DNA from: UBA9676 sp963730065
GTDB taxonomy: Bacteria > Actinomycetota > Actinomycetes > Streptosporangiales > Streptosporangiaceae
Length of the DNA stretch: 64,000 bases
Reading direction: 5' to 3'
NCBI GenBank assembly: GCA_963730065.1
Contig: CAVSQL010000009.1
Coordinates: 115,058 to 179,057, forward strand
A model generated the notes under the pieces. That model saw nothing but the letters and a program-made list of their open reading frames with translations. It had not been told where the DNA came from and did not search any database. The number at the start of each line of letters is the position of its first letter. Positions within the stretch are counted from its first letter, which is position 1. This document shows positions 17,621 through 26,752 of this stretch, in pieces. The position numbers and the translations under genes are program-made.

Positions 17621-19261
17621 TCAGACCCCCTTCAGCACGGTGGCGATGATCTGCTGTGCCTCGTGCTGGATGCGGGCCAGCTGGCCGGGCCCCTGAAAGG
17701 ACTCGGCGTACAGCTTGTAGACGTCCTCGGTGCCCGACGGCCGGGCCGCGAACCAGCCGGAGGCGGTCATGACCTTGAGCCCGCCGAGCGGCTCGCCGTT
17801 GCCCGGCGCGGCGGTGAGCCGGTCCAGCACCGGCTCACCGGCCAGCTCGTCCACGCTTACCTGATCGGGGGAGAGCCGGGCCAGGGCCGCCTTCTGCTCC
17901 CGGCTGGCCGGGGCGTCGATCCGGGCGTAGGCGGGGTCGCCGAGCTCGGCGGTGAGCGTGCGGTAGTGCTCGCTGGGCGTGCGGCCGGTGACCGCGGTGA
18001 TCTCGGACGCGAGCAGGGCCAGGATGATGCCGTCCTTGTCGGTGGTCCATACCCGCCCGTCGCGGCACAGGAACGATGCCCCGGCGCTCTCCTCGCCGCC
18101 GAAGGCGATGCTGCCTTCGAGCAATCCGGGCACGAACCACTTGAACCCGACCGGCACCTCGGTGAGGCGGCGGCCGGCCGCCTCGGCAACCCGGTCGATG
18201 ATCGCGGAGCTGACCATCGTCTTGCCGACCGCGGCGCAGGCCGGCCAGCCGCCGCGGTGCCGGTACAGGTAGTCGATGGCCGCGGCGAGGTAATGGTTGG
18301 GGTTGAGCAGGCCCGCGTCCGGGGTCACGATGCCGTGCCGGTCGGCGTCGGTGTCGTTGCCGGTCGCGATGGCGAACTCACCCCGGCGGCCGATCAGCGA
18401 CGCCATGGCGTCCGGCGATGAGCAGTCCATCCGGATCTTGCCGTCCCAGTCCAGCGTCATGAACCGGAAGGTGGCGTCCACCACCGGGTTGACCACCGTC
18501 AGGTCGAGCCCGAACCGGCCGGCGATCTCGCCCCAGTAGGCGACGCTGGCCCCGCCGAGCGGGTCCGCGCCGATCCGGACCCCGGCGGCCCGCACCGCGT
18601 CCAGGTCCACCACCGCGGGCAGCCCGGCCACGTACTGGCCGAGGAAGTCGTACGAGCCCGCGGCCGGCCTCGCGCGGGCATAACGGACCCGGCGGACCCC
18701 GCGCAGCCCGCCGCGCAGCAGTTCGTTCGCCCGGTCCTGGATCGCCGCGGTGATCTGCGACCCGGCCGGGCCGCCGTCGGGCGGGTTGTACTTGAAGCCC
18801 CCGTCCTCGGGCGGGTTATGGGAGGGGGTGACGACAATACCGTCGGCGGGAGAGCCGGCCCGGCCCTCGTTATGCATCAAGATGGCGCGGGAAAGCGCGG
18901 GGGTCGGAGTGTAGCCGTCGCCGCTGTCCACCAGCACGTTCACGTCGTTGGCGGCGAGCACCTCCAGCGCGGTCACGAAGGCGGGCTCGGACAGGGCGTG
19001 GGTGTCGCGGCCGATGAACAGCGGCCCGGTGATGCCCGCCAGGGCGCGGTAGTCGCAGATCGCCTGCGAAGTGGCGGCAATATGATCTTCGTTGAAGGAC
19101 AGCCGGAACGCCGACCCGCGGTGGCCCGAGGTACCGAACGCGACCCGCTGCCCCGGCTCGGCCGGGTCGGGGTGCCCGGCAAAGTAGGCGGTCACCAGCG
19201 CGGCCACATCGACCAGGTCCGCCTCGGTGGCCGGCTGGCCCGCCCGATCGCGTGCTTCCAC
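17621..19261 (-). CDS. pgm: Phosphoglucomutase (alpha-D-glucose-specific)
   Basis: 546 residues. The enzyme has FGTSGHRGS near residue 42, the phosphoserine loop VTPSHNPPEDGGFKYNPPDGG, the metal-binding DTDADRHG and the C-terminal phosphate-binding RPSGTEDVYKLYAES. It interconverts glucose-6-phosphate and glucose-1-phosphate, feeding GlgC directly downstream. First gene of the pgm-glgC-glgM operon. Confidence 0.94.
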   Translation of the reverse strand: MEARDRAGQPATEADLVDVAALVTAYFAGHPDPAEPGQRVAFGTSGHRGSAFRLSFNEDHIAATSQAICDYRALAGITGPLFIGRDTHALSEPAFVTALEVLAANDVNVLVDSGDGYTPTPALSRAILMHNEGRAGSPADGIVVTPSHNPPEDGGFKYNPPDGGPAGSQITAAIQDRANELLRGGLRGVRRVRYARARPAAGSYDFLGQYVAGLPAVVDLDAVRAAGVRIGADPLGGASVAYWGEIAGRFGLDLTVVNPVVDATFRFMTLDWDGKIRMDCSSPDAMASLIGRRGEFAIATGNDTDADRHGIVTPDAGLLNPNHYLAAAIDYLYRHRGGWPACAAVGKTMVSSAIIDRVAEAAGRRLTEVPVGFKWFVPGLLEGSIAFGGEESAGASFLCRDGRVWTTDKDGIILALLASEITAVTGRTPSEHYRTLTAELGDPAYARIDAPASREQKAALARLSPDQVSVDELAGEPVLDRLTAAPGNGEPLGGLKVMTASGWFAARPSGTEDVYKLYAESFQGPGQLARIQHEAQQIIATVLKGV

Positions 19262-19379
19262 GCCTCACCTCCGCGACGCTGACGCCCCGCCGCGCCGCTC
19301 GCATGCGGGCGTCCCGGTGCCAGTGTTCCCGGATTTCGCCCGCTTCGTCACCACCCGGCCCGGGTTGTGCCGGCCAGGG

Positions 19380-19547
19380 CTCGCCACGCCTGCCCGGGTT
19401 CGGTCGGCTGGCTGATCGCGAGCAGCATCGCGCTCATCCACGCCTGCGCTGAAGAGGTACGCGCAGGCCGGATCGACGAGCGGGACGCGGTGCGCGTGCT
19501 GACAGTCACGGTCCGCGACCTGTTCACCGGGACCGGCCAGGCGTGAG
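19380..19547 (+). pseudogene. Possible C-terminal fragment of a TetR-like regulator
   Basis: Between pgm and the permease, an open plus frame reads GWLIASSIALIHACAEEVRA then ERDAVRVLTVTVRDLFTGTG and stop. The amphipathic helix pair resembles the C-terminal ligand-binding end of TetR proteins. No N-terminal HTH or start codon is present. Low certainty. Confidence 0.3.
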
Positions 19548-19586
19548 CCGGCGGGCGACCCGGGGCCGGGGCGCCCGCCGTGACAC

Positions 19587-21038
19587 CTAGTGGCCCGTGC
19601 CCGACTGCTCGTACACCAGCTGGGCCTTGACCATCCAGTCCTCTTTGCCGGTGATGCGCATGTAGATCAGCGCGATGATGGTGACCGCCAGGACGGCGAA
19701 GAACACCAGCAGGCCCCAGAACACGACCCCGCTGCTGGCGAACGGCGAGAAGTAGGACTTCCAGACCACCACGACGCCAGCCGCCGACGCCACCACCGGG
19801 ATGACCAGGTGCAGCAGCCAGTTGAATTGGCTCCTGGCCTCGGTCCAGTAGTACTTGACCACGCCGATGTTGGCCAGGATGTACATCAGCACGAGCCCGA
19901 TAGTGATCGCGTTCGCCCAGGTGAGGAACACGTTCGTGACTCCGAAGATGAGCACGCAGGCGAACGCTATGACGTTCACGATGACTTCCAGGTTGATCGC
20001 GTTGACCGGCGTCTTCTTGTTCGGGTTCACCTTGCCCAGGGCGGTCGGGAGAACGCCGGACCGGCCCATCCCGTACCAGGTCCTGGTGCCGCCGTTGAAG
20101 CACGCGATCGACACGGCGATCGCCGAGTTCAGCAGGGCGAACAGCAGGAACACCCAGGCGCCGCCCCACACCCGCTGCGCCAGCGTCGCCACCGGGAACG
20201 CCGCCGCGGTGGGGATGCCCGCGACGCTCTTCACGCCGATGCCGACCAGGTAGCCCCAGGTGACGAACACGAAGTAGATCATCAAGATGATGACCGACCC
20301 CACCAGGCCGATAGGCACGTTGCGCTTGGGGTTCTTGCTCTCCTCGGCCAGCGGGCCGGTGGATTCCCAGCCGCTGAACGCGAAGATCGAGAACACCACG
20401 CCGAGGAACAGGTTGGTCGCGAGGCCGAAGTTGCCCGGGTTCAGCGGCGCGAAGCTGAACCCGCCGGGTCCCGGGTCCGCGAGCGCGGTGAACGCCAGTG
20501 CCACCATGATCAGGATCTCGATGGACCCGGTGATGATCAGCGCCTTCTCCGAAAGCACGATGCCCTGGTAGGCGAAGTAGATGACCAGGGCCAGGCCGGC
20601 GATCACCCAGATCCACCAGGGGATATCCACGCCGTACTCGGCCTTGATCGACGGTTCGAGGACCGTGTTGGCCAGGAACGACAGGGTCAGCGCGCCGACC
20701 GGCGGCAGCCAGATCGAGAACAGCACCCCGGCGAAAAACCCTGCCCGCGGATGGAAGGCCCGCGAGATCCACGTGTACCAGCCGCCCGCCGACGGGAACA
20801 CCTTCGCCAGCTGCGCGGCGTTCAGCGCCTGCAGGGCCAGCAGCGCGCCGCCGAACAGGTAGGCCCACGGCGTCACCACCCCCGCGAAGCTCACGATGAA
20901 GACGAAGGACGCGAGAATCGCGAACGACGGCGCGATCGTCGCGATCCCCTGCATCAGCATCCCGGGGAGCCCGACCGCGTTTTCCCGCAGTTGGGTCCCG
21001 ATGGTCCCTTGACCCGTGCCGAGATCCTCGACTGCCAC
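19587..21038 (-). CDS. APC-superfamily amino acid permease
   Basis: 483 residues with about 12 hydrophobic segments. The first reads GMLMQGIATIAPSFAILASF; FSGWESTGPLAEESKNPKRN is the conserved APC loop between TM6 and TM7. It imports an amino acid, amine or similar substrate by proton symport. As the last gene of the minus-strand cluster it probably imports a substrate for it, perhaps the hydroxy-amino acid handled by the adjacent DSD1-like enzyme. Confidence 0.87.
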   Translation of the reverse strand: MAVEDLGTGQGTIGTQLRENAVGLPGMLMQGIATIAPSFAILASFVFIVSFAGVVTPWAYLFGGALLALQALNAAQLAKVFPSAGGWYTWISRAFHPRAGFFAGVLFSIWLPPVGALTLSFLANTVLEPSIKAEYGVDIPWWIWVIAGLALVIYFAYQGIVLSEKALIITGSIEILIMVALAFTALADPGPGGFSFAPLNPGNFGLATNLFLGVVFSIFAFSGWESTGPLAEESKNPKRNVPIGLVGSVIILMIYFVFVTWGYLVGIGVKSVAGIPTAAAFPVATLAQRVWGGAWVFLLFALLNSAIAVSIACFNGGTRTWYGMGRSGVLPTALGKVNPNKKTPVNAINLEVIVNVIAFACVLIFGVTNVFLTWANAITIGLVLMYILANIGVVKYYWTEARSQFNWLLHLVIPVVASAAGVVVVWKSYFSPFASSGVVFWGLLVFFAVLAVTIIALIYMRITGKEDWMVKAQLVYEQSGTGH

Positions 21039-21582
21039 CGCCCTCTCCCTTCCCTCTCCCTATGGTTGCCGGGCTAGCGGCCCGGGTCCGGTGCTGGATG
21101 CCTGCGGGGCCAGTGACCCCGGAGCGGTGCTGGGTGCCTGCGAGGCCGACCCCTGGCCAGTGCCGGGTGCCTGCCGGGCTGGCCACCGGGGGCGGGCGCT
21201 GGGCGGCCGGACGGCGCGCGCGGGCAGCTCGCCGCTGGTCCGCTGCCTCCCCCCGAGGTCAACCACCCTCAGCCTCCTCACGCCGGCCACCCGCCCACCA
21301 GGGCCGGGCGGCCCGGGCAGGTACCGCCGGAAGCACGAGCCCCGCACGTGCGGAGCATTCGCTCATGGACTGACCATCCGCTCCACTCGGAGTATCGACC
21401 TCCCGATAGAGCTTGGCAAGGCCTAGTACAGGGATTTCCGGGGCTGATGTGGCGAGACGGGCGTGGGCGCCCGGCCGCCACCGACCACGGATTTGCGTCA
21501 CGGGAATGGGCGAAACGGACGGGATCATGACGCAGATCCGTGGGAAGTGGGATTTCACCGGAGGCAGGCCGCCCGGCCGGGC
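21039..21582. other. Intergenic region with degenerate repeats and a candidate permease promoter
   Basis: At 21085-21180 three imperfect ~45-bp repeats share GGTGCTGGGTGCCTGC. On the minus strand TTGCCA (21414-21419) and GATACT (21391-21396) are separated by 17 bp and face the permease, about 350 bp upstream of its start. A short TATCG/CGATA inverted repeat overlaps the spacer. No gene is recognised. Confidence 0.4.
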
Positions 21583-22764
21583 CTAGCGTGCCGCCCCGGC
21601 GGGACCGGCGAGGCTGGCCAGCCCGTGGTGGCCCGGGCCGCGCGGGATGATCGGCCAGATGTCGACGACGATCCCGTCCTGGACGACGTGGTACACGTCG
21701 TACCAGTTCACGGTGGTCGGCGAGTACCCCGGCACGAGCGCCACCGGGTCGCCCACCGTCAGCGGCGACCCGCCGGCGGCGGAGAAGATGCCGTGCTCCT
21801 CGTCGAACCGGAAGACCGTGACCTCGTCGTGGCCGACCATCGTCACGTCGGTGGGGGCGGCGACCGACTTGTTGCCGGCGTCCACGATCACCTTGTCGCT
21901 CTGCCGGCTGATGACCGTCGCCTGGATCGTCAGCGAGTGCTCGAAACCCGGCACCATCTGGCCGTGGTAGTTGTCCATGACCACGTACGTGCCGGCCTGG
22001 ATCTCGGTGATGCCCGGGTAGGCCGCGGTCCAGTTCCAGGTGGCGATCCCGCCGGCCGACCGGATCGGGCAGCCGATGCCGTCGGCCTCCAGCCGGTCGG
22101 CGACGCCGGTGAAGAACTTCATCGCCTCCTGCTGCCGCTCATGCCGCAGGTCGTCGTCGATCGTCAGCGAGCAGTGCCCCTCGTAACCGGTGATGCCCTC
22201 CAGCCGCAGGCCGGGAAGCCCGGTCACCTGCCGGGCCAGCGCCAGCGCGTCCTGCGCGGTGTCGGTCCCGCAGCGGTCCATGCCGGTATCGACCTCCACC
22301 ATGATCCCCAGCGTCGATCCCGCCTTGACGGCCGCGGCCGAGTGCGCGGCGGCGTTCGGTGCCTCGTCGACGGCGACCAGGATCCGGTGGTCCCGGGCCA
22401 GCTCGGCGAGGATCGCGATCTTGGCTGGGTGGGCCACGGTGTTGACCACGAACAGGTCGTCCATGCCCGCGCCGGCGAGCACGGCCGCCTCCCACACCGT
22501 GGCCATCGACAGCCCGCCGGCCCCCGCCCGCAGCTGGCGGCCCGCGAGGTCGGGGCTCTTGTGCGTCTTGTAGTGCGGGCGGATCGTGGCCTGGCCCATG
22601 CGCCGCAGCTCGCCCGCCATGTGGTCGATGTTGCGCTGCGCCGCGTCGATGTCGAGCACGAGAGCGGGAGTGATCAGCTCTTCGCGTCGCTGGCCGATGG
22701 CGGCCCCGTACTCGCGTCTGGCGCGCTCACCGGCCTCTTTCAGGATCGGCGCGGAGTCCAGCAT
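21583..22764 (-). CDS. DSD1-family PLP enzyme (D-threonine aldolase / D-serine dehydratase-like)
   Basis: 393 residues from ATG 22764, which has an AGGAGG site ~8 bp upstream (GAGGAGGTAAGGAAATG); the frame is open to 22791 but that start would lie on top of the ribosome site. A fold-III PLP barrel: LDIDAAQRNIDHMA, RPHYKTHKSP with the Schiff-base lysine, and a C-terminal domain with a likely metal site (EEHG...PTTVNWYDVYHVV). Family members cleave D-beta-hydroxy-amino acids or dehydrate D-serine. It lies 35 bp from the cupin-type gene and belongs to the Lsr-like cluster. Confidence 0.8.
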   Translation of the reverse strand: MLDSAPILKEAGERARREYGAAIGQRREELITPALVLDIDAAQRNIDHMAGELRRMGQATIRPHYKTHKSPDLAGRQLRAGAGGLSMATVWEAAVLAGAGMDDLFVVNTVAHPAKIAILAELARDHRILVAVDEAPNAAAHSAAAVKAGSTLGIMVEVDTGMDRCGTDTAQDALALARQVTGLPGLRLEGITGYEGHCSLTIDDDLRHERQQEAMKFFTGVADRLEADGIGCPIRSAGGIATWNWTAAYPGITEIQAGTYVVMDNYHGQMVPGFEHSLTIQATVISRQSDKVIVDAGNKSVAAPTDVTMVGHDEVTVFRFDEEHGIFSAAGGSPLTVGDPVALVPGYSPTTVNWYDVYHVVQDGIVVDIWPIIPRGPGHHGLASLAGPAGAAR

Positions 22765-22799
22765 TTCCTTACCTCCTCGGTTTCGCTGCATGTCGGCGG

Positions 22800-23900
22800 T
22801 CAGTCCACGGCTGGCCCCAGGCAGCGGACCACGCGGACCGGCTCCCGCCGCGCCCGTACCCGGATGGGCAGGCTGGCGGGCAGCGCGAACGTCTCGCCCC
22901 GGCGGACCGGCTGGCCGCCGAAGTCACCCTCGATCGACCCGTCGCCGGACACCACGACCGCGATCGAGAAACGCCCGTCGCTGACCTCGATCTCATCGGT
23001 GACCTCCAGCGCGGTGGCGTCGAAGAACGGGAGCACGTCGTCGTGCAGCAGGCGCACCTCGCGTGAGCCGTGGCTGGTGCGCAGCACGCGCGGCTGCTGC
23101 CGCGCCCGGGCGAAGGTCCGCCCGGCGTCCGTGCCGGCGTAGTCGATCATGTCGAGGGCCAGGTCCCAGCCCAGGCCCATGGTCGCGCCCGCGTCGTCGT
23201 CCCCGGCCGTCTCCGGGATCACGATGTGATCGCTGGGCTCCTGGATCTCGATGAACGAGATCCGCGGCCCGAGGTAGTGGGGTACGCCCGCGTGCGCCAC
23301 GTACACCTCGCCCGGGTGGACGTCGGTCCGGTGCAGGGTGCCCCGGATGGCCCGGTTGTCGTGGCGGCGCACCGCGTCGGCGAACCAGTCGCGGTTGATG
23401 TCCCCGGTGAAGCCGATCCCGGCATAGGCCGGCTCGCCGCCGTCGCCGGGCGTGCCCAGCAGGATCCACCCCTCGGTCTTGCCAAACGGGGAGCCCAGGT
23501 GCTGCCGGGCCCAGGCGCGGGTCGGATGGGCGTGCAGCGGCACCTGGCCAGCGGGGGAGAGCAGCTTGACCAGGACGCCGGTGATGGGCCCGTGCCGGTC
23601 GGCGAAGCGCGCGCCGACCATCTCCTCGGGCAGGGCCCCGACGACGTCCTTGAGCGCGATGGGGCCGGTGCCGGGCAGGTCGATCAGGCTCAGCCCCTGC
23701 GGGCGGCCGTCCGGATCGTCGTTGATGGCCCGGGTGCACGAGCCCACCCAGTCCTCCGACCACCAGTCGTCGGGCCGCCCGGCGAGGCCCCGGAACGCCC
23801 TGGTCAGTGAGCCGCCCTCGTAGAAGCGGTAGAGCGGGTGGTAGGCGAGCGGCAGCGGCCGCCGGATACCCTCCCGCAGCACGCTGAGGCGGTCGGTCAT
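22800..23900 (-). CDS. Class I mannose-6-phosphate isomerase-like cupin protein
   Basis: 366 residues. The central stretch VPLHAHPTRAWARQHLGSPF then GKTEGWILL is the phosphomannose isomerase type I metal site (HxH...KTE), with a later HAGVPHYLG histidine segment and a C-terminal beta domain. The family isomerises aldose and ketose phosphates; the exact sugar is unknown. It begins 67 bp after the SDR gene. Mannose as substrate is not implied. Confidence 0.72.
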   Translation of the reverse strand: MTDRLSVLREGIRRPLPLAYHPLYRFYEGGSLTRAFRGLAGRPDDWWSEDWVGSCTRAINDDPDGRPQGLSLIDLPGTGPIALKDVVGALPEEMVGARFADRHGPITGVLVKLLSPAGQVPLHAHPTRAWARQHLGSPFGKTEGWILLGTPGDGGEPAYAGIGFTGDINRDWFADAVRRHDNRAIRGTLHRTDVHPGEVYVAHAGVPHYLGPRISFIEIQEPSDHIVIPETAGDDDAGATMGLGWDLALDMIDYAGTDAGRTFARARQQPRVLRTSHGSREVRLLHDDVLPFFDATALEVTDEIEVSDGRFSIAVVVSGDGSIEGDFGGQPVRRGETFALPASLPIRVRARREPVRVVRCLGPAVD

Positions 23901-23967
23901 CAGCGGGCTCCCGGTGGCCGTCCGGCCCGGGCCGGGGTGCGGTGCGCGCGGTGCGGCACGGGAGCGC

Positions 23968-24735
23968 CTAGAGTTCGGCGTTCACGATGAAGCCGGCGTC
24001 CACCAGCAGGGTTGCGCAGGTCACGTAGCTGGCGTCGTCGGAGAGCAGGTAGGCGATCGCGCTCGCGAGCTCGCTGGGCTCGGCTCCCCGGCTGAGCGCG
24101 ATGCGGTCGGTGTAGTACTTCACGGTGGCCGGGTCGTCCATCATCGGCGCGCTCATGGGTGTCTTCACCCACCCTGGCTCCACGGCGTTGATCCGGATGC
24201 CGTGCGCGCCCAGGTCGCAGCCGAGCGCCTTGGCCAGCATGCTGATGGCGCCTTTGGTGCCGCAGTACGCGGTCTGGCCCGGGGCGCCCACGTGCGCCGA
24301 GATCGAGCTCACACAGCAGATCGCGCCGCCGTGGCCCTCCCGGATCATCTGCTTGGCGCCCTCGGTGCAGACCACCCAGGTGCCGCGGACGTTCGTCTCG
24401 AACAGCTTGTTGAAGTCCTCGACAGTCGTCTCGTCCCAGCTCATGAACGGGTTGATCGCCGCGTTCGACACCACGCAGTCGAGCCGCCCACCGCGCTCGG
24501 CCACCGTCCGCACCATCGCGCTGACCTGCGCCGGGTCGCGCATATCGGCCACCACGGGGAATCCCTCCCCGCCGGCCTCACCGATCTGCCCCAGCGTCCC
24601 GGCCGGATCCTGCCCGGGCAGCTGGTTCACGGCCACGAGCGCGCCCTCCGCGGCCAGCCGGACCGCGGTCGCCTGCCCGATACCGGTCGTCGCGCCGGTG
24701 ACCAGCGCGACCTTGCCCTCGAAGCGCCGCTCCAT
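23968..24735 (-). CDS. SDR-family oxidoreductase
   Basis: 255 residues from ATG 24735. The classical SDR cofactor motif TGATTGIG (about residue 15), NNAG replaced by SNAAI, catalytic serine in CCVSSIS and YCGTK (YxxxK) are all present, with the dimer-helix end TCATLLVDAGF. It probably oxidises or reduces a polyol or hydroxy-ketone in this catabolic cluster. It lies 44 bp downstream of the cyclase gene on the same strand. Confidence 0.85.
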   Translation of the reverse strand: MERRFEGKVALVTGATTGIGQATAVRLAAEGALVAVNQLPGQDPAGTLGQIGEAGGEGFPVVADMRDPAQVSAMVRTVAERGGRLDCVVSNAAINPFMSWDETTVEDFNKLFETNVRGTWVVCTEGAKQMIREGHGGAICCVSSISAHVGAPGQTAYCGTKGAISMLAKALGCDLGAHGIRINAVEPGWVKTPMSAPMMDDPATVKYYTDRIALSRGAEPSELASAIAYLLSDDASYVTCATLLVDAGFIVNAEL

Positions 24736-24779
24736 GACAGCTCCTCCCAGTGATCGTTGACGGGCCAGCGGCCCCTGCC

Positions 24780-25739
24780 TCAGAAGATGGCGATCGGGTT
24801 CCAGGGCGATCCGGTCCCGCCGGGCAGCCGCAGCGGCAGGCCGACGACCATGAACTCGAAACGGCCCTCCTCCTCGCAGGCGCGGGCCAGGTCCTCGAGC
24901 TGCAGGCTGTCGGAGGCGAACATGCCCATGGCCGTGACCTGGAGCGGGTGGATCGGGTAGAGGATGCCCTCGACGTTGCTGGGAACGGTCTCGCCGTCGC
25001 CGTCCGGCAGGAACGCGGCGATCTGGCGCTCGTGCATCCAGCCGATCGTGTCCACGTGCAGGCCGGCCTTGCCCTCGCCGGCCGGGGGGTACTCGTTGCT
25101 CCACGCTCCGAGCTCGAGCCGGCGCCGGTGGTGGCCGGTGCGGAAGACCAGGATGTCCCCTTCACCGAGCCGGACTCCCTCCGCCTGCTCGATCGCCTCG
25201 AGCTCGGCGCGGGTCACGGCCTCGCCCGGTTCGAGCCACTTGACCCCCCGGTACCGCGGCACGTCCAGCAGCACGCCCCGGCCCACCAGTCCTTCGGAGT
25301 ACGCCGTCACGTCCAGGGCGGTGGCGCCCTTGGAGGTCATGACCTCCTGGGCCGGCAGGCCGTTGTACACGCAGCCCTGGTAGGCGATGTGGCAGAGCGC
25401 GTCCATGTGGGTGTGGCAGTCGCCGTGGAAGGCGAGGCCCACGAAGTCGGTGGCGAAGGTCAGCGAGCTCGAGCCGATGTCGATGTCATGGCCCTGGACC
25501 ACGTGGTAGATGACGGGGCTGGGGTTGTCCGGCCCGGCCACGGTATTCATCGGGATCGACATCGTCGCCCGCCGGCCCGACCGGACCAGGGCGGCGGCCG
25601 CCCGCACCGTCTCGGGCGTGATGAAGTTGAGCGTCCCGAGCTCGTCGCCGGGGCCCCAGCGGCCCCAGTTCTTGACCGACTCGTAGATCTCGTCGAACGC
25701 CTGCAACGTCACCGGCGCGGGCAGCGTCAGCGTCGCCAT
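24780..25739 (-). CDS. Cyclase-family metal-dependent hydrolase (kynurenine formamidase-like)
   Basis: 319 residues. The signature HGDCHTHMDALCH (HxxxxTHxDxxxH) marks the cyclase/KynB metal-dependent hydrolase family, which cleaves amides, lactones or cyclic ketones. FRTGHHRRRLELG and YPIHPLQVTAMGM are other conserved parts. No kynurenine pathway gene is nearby, so a lactone or keto-sugar intermediate of the Lsr-like cluster is a more likely substrate. Followed 44 bp later by the SDR gene. Confidence 0.8.
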   Translation of the reverse strand: MATLTLPAPVTLQAFDEIYESVKNWGRWGPGDELGTLNFITPETVRAAAALVRSGRRATMSIPMNTVAGPDNPSPVIYHVVQGHDIDIGSSSLTFATDFVGLAFHGDCHTHMDALCHIAYQGCVYNGLPAQEVMTSKGATALDVTAYSEGLVGRGVLLDVPRYRGVKWLEPGEAVTRAELEAIEQAEGVRLGEGDILVFRTGHHRRRLELGAWSNEYPPAGEGKAGLHVDTIGWMHERQIAAFLPDGDGETVPSNVEGILYPIHPLQVTAMGMFASDSLQLEDLARACEEEGRFEFMVVGLPLRLPGGTGSPWNPIAIF

Positions 25740-25785
25740 CGCCTGCTCACCTCCCGTGTGCTGTGCTGGTTTGGGGTAGTGCTGG

Positions 25786-26712
25786 CTATGTGCCCCCGGC
25801 GGGCCGCCCGAAGAACCTGTCGTGGGCGGCCTGCGGTTTGGCCGATTCGTGGACCACCGCGCCGACCGCGCGGATCATCGCGGCCGGGTTCTCGCTCTGG
25901 AAGATGTTGCGGCCCATGTCGACGCCGGCGGCCCCCTCCTCGATGGCCCGGTAGGCCATCGTCAGGGCGTCGAGTTCGGGCAGCTTCTTCCCGCCCGCCA
26001 TGACCAGCGGGACCGGGCAGGCCGCCGTGACCGTGTCGAAGTCCTCGGCGCAGTAGTAGGTCTTGACCACGTGCGCGCCGAGCTCGGCGCAGATCCTGGT
26101 GGCCAGCCTGAGGTAGCGGGCGTCCCGGGTGAGCTCCTTGCCGACCGCCGTGACCGCCAGCACGGGGATGCCGTACCGCTGGCTCTGGTCCACCAGCCGG
26201 GTCATGTTGCGCACCGACTGCGTCTCGAACTCGCCGCCGATGAACACCTGGACGGCGACGGCGGCGGCGTTGATCCGGGCGGCGTCCTCCATGCTGACCG
26301 CGATCCGCTCGTCGGACAGCTCCCGCAGGATGCTCGGGCCGCCGCTGGCCCGCAGCACGATCGGCGTGCCGGACGCGGGCGGGATGGTCGACCGCACGAT
26401 CCCGCGGGTGGTCATCAGCGCGTCGGCGTAGCCCAGCAGCGGGACGATCTGCAGGTCCACCCGCTCGAGCCCGGTGGTCGGGCCCTGGAAGTAGCCGTGG
26501 TCGATGGCCAGCATCACGGTGCGGTTGGTGGACGGCCTGAACACCCGGGCCAGGCGGCTCTGCATGCCCCAGTCCAGGCCGGCCGAGCCCTTGAGCGTGT
26601 ACGGCTGCGGGCGGGCGGCGACGGACGGCGCGAACCGGCCCGCCTCGGTCCGGCTGCTGCCGTCGGCCGTGGTGCGGCCGTCGCCCGCCGTGCTGTTCTC
26701 GTTGTCGGGCAT
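25786..26712 (-). CDS. lsrF: LsrF-like 3-hydroxy-5-phosphonooxypentane-2,4-dione thiolase (class I aldolase fold)
   Basis: 308 residues. After a variable N-terminal ~45, the sequence runs very close to E. coli LsrF: TLKGSAGLDWGMQSRLARVF, AIDHGYFQGPTTGLERVD, DALMTTRGI, then the lysine segments VVKTYYCAEDF and PLVMAGGKKLPE, and GVDMGRNIFQSENP. LsrF transfers acetyl from phospho-HPD (AI-2 breakdown) to CoA, leaving DHAP. ATG 26712 is preferred over 26736 because AAGGGGAG lies just before it. It is 40 bp downstream of the kinase. Confidence 0.87.
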   Translation of the reverse strand: MPDNENSTAGDGRTTADGSSRTEAGRFAPSVAARPQPYTLKGSAGLDWGMQSRLARVFRPSTNRTVMLAIDHGYFQGPTTGLERVDLQIVPLLGYADALMTTRGIVRSTIPPASGTPIVLRASGGPSILRELSDERIAVSMEDAARINAAAVAVQVFIGGEFETQSVRNMTRLVDQSQRYGIPVLAVTAVGKELTRDARYLRLATRICAELGAHVVKTYYCAEDFDTVTAACPVPLVMAGGKKLPELDALTMAYRAIEEGAAGVDMGRNIFQSENPAAMIRAVGAVVHESAKPQAAHDRFFGRPAGGT

Positions 26713-26752
26713 GGTGCTCCCCTTCAGCTGGGCCACGCGGCGGGTGGCATGC

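Noticed and set aside
22964..23810. Alternative frames within the cupin-type gene
   Set aside because: The 22800-23900 minus frame has the metal-site motif; the others are GC shadows.
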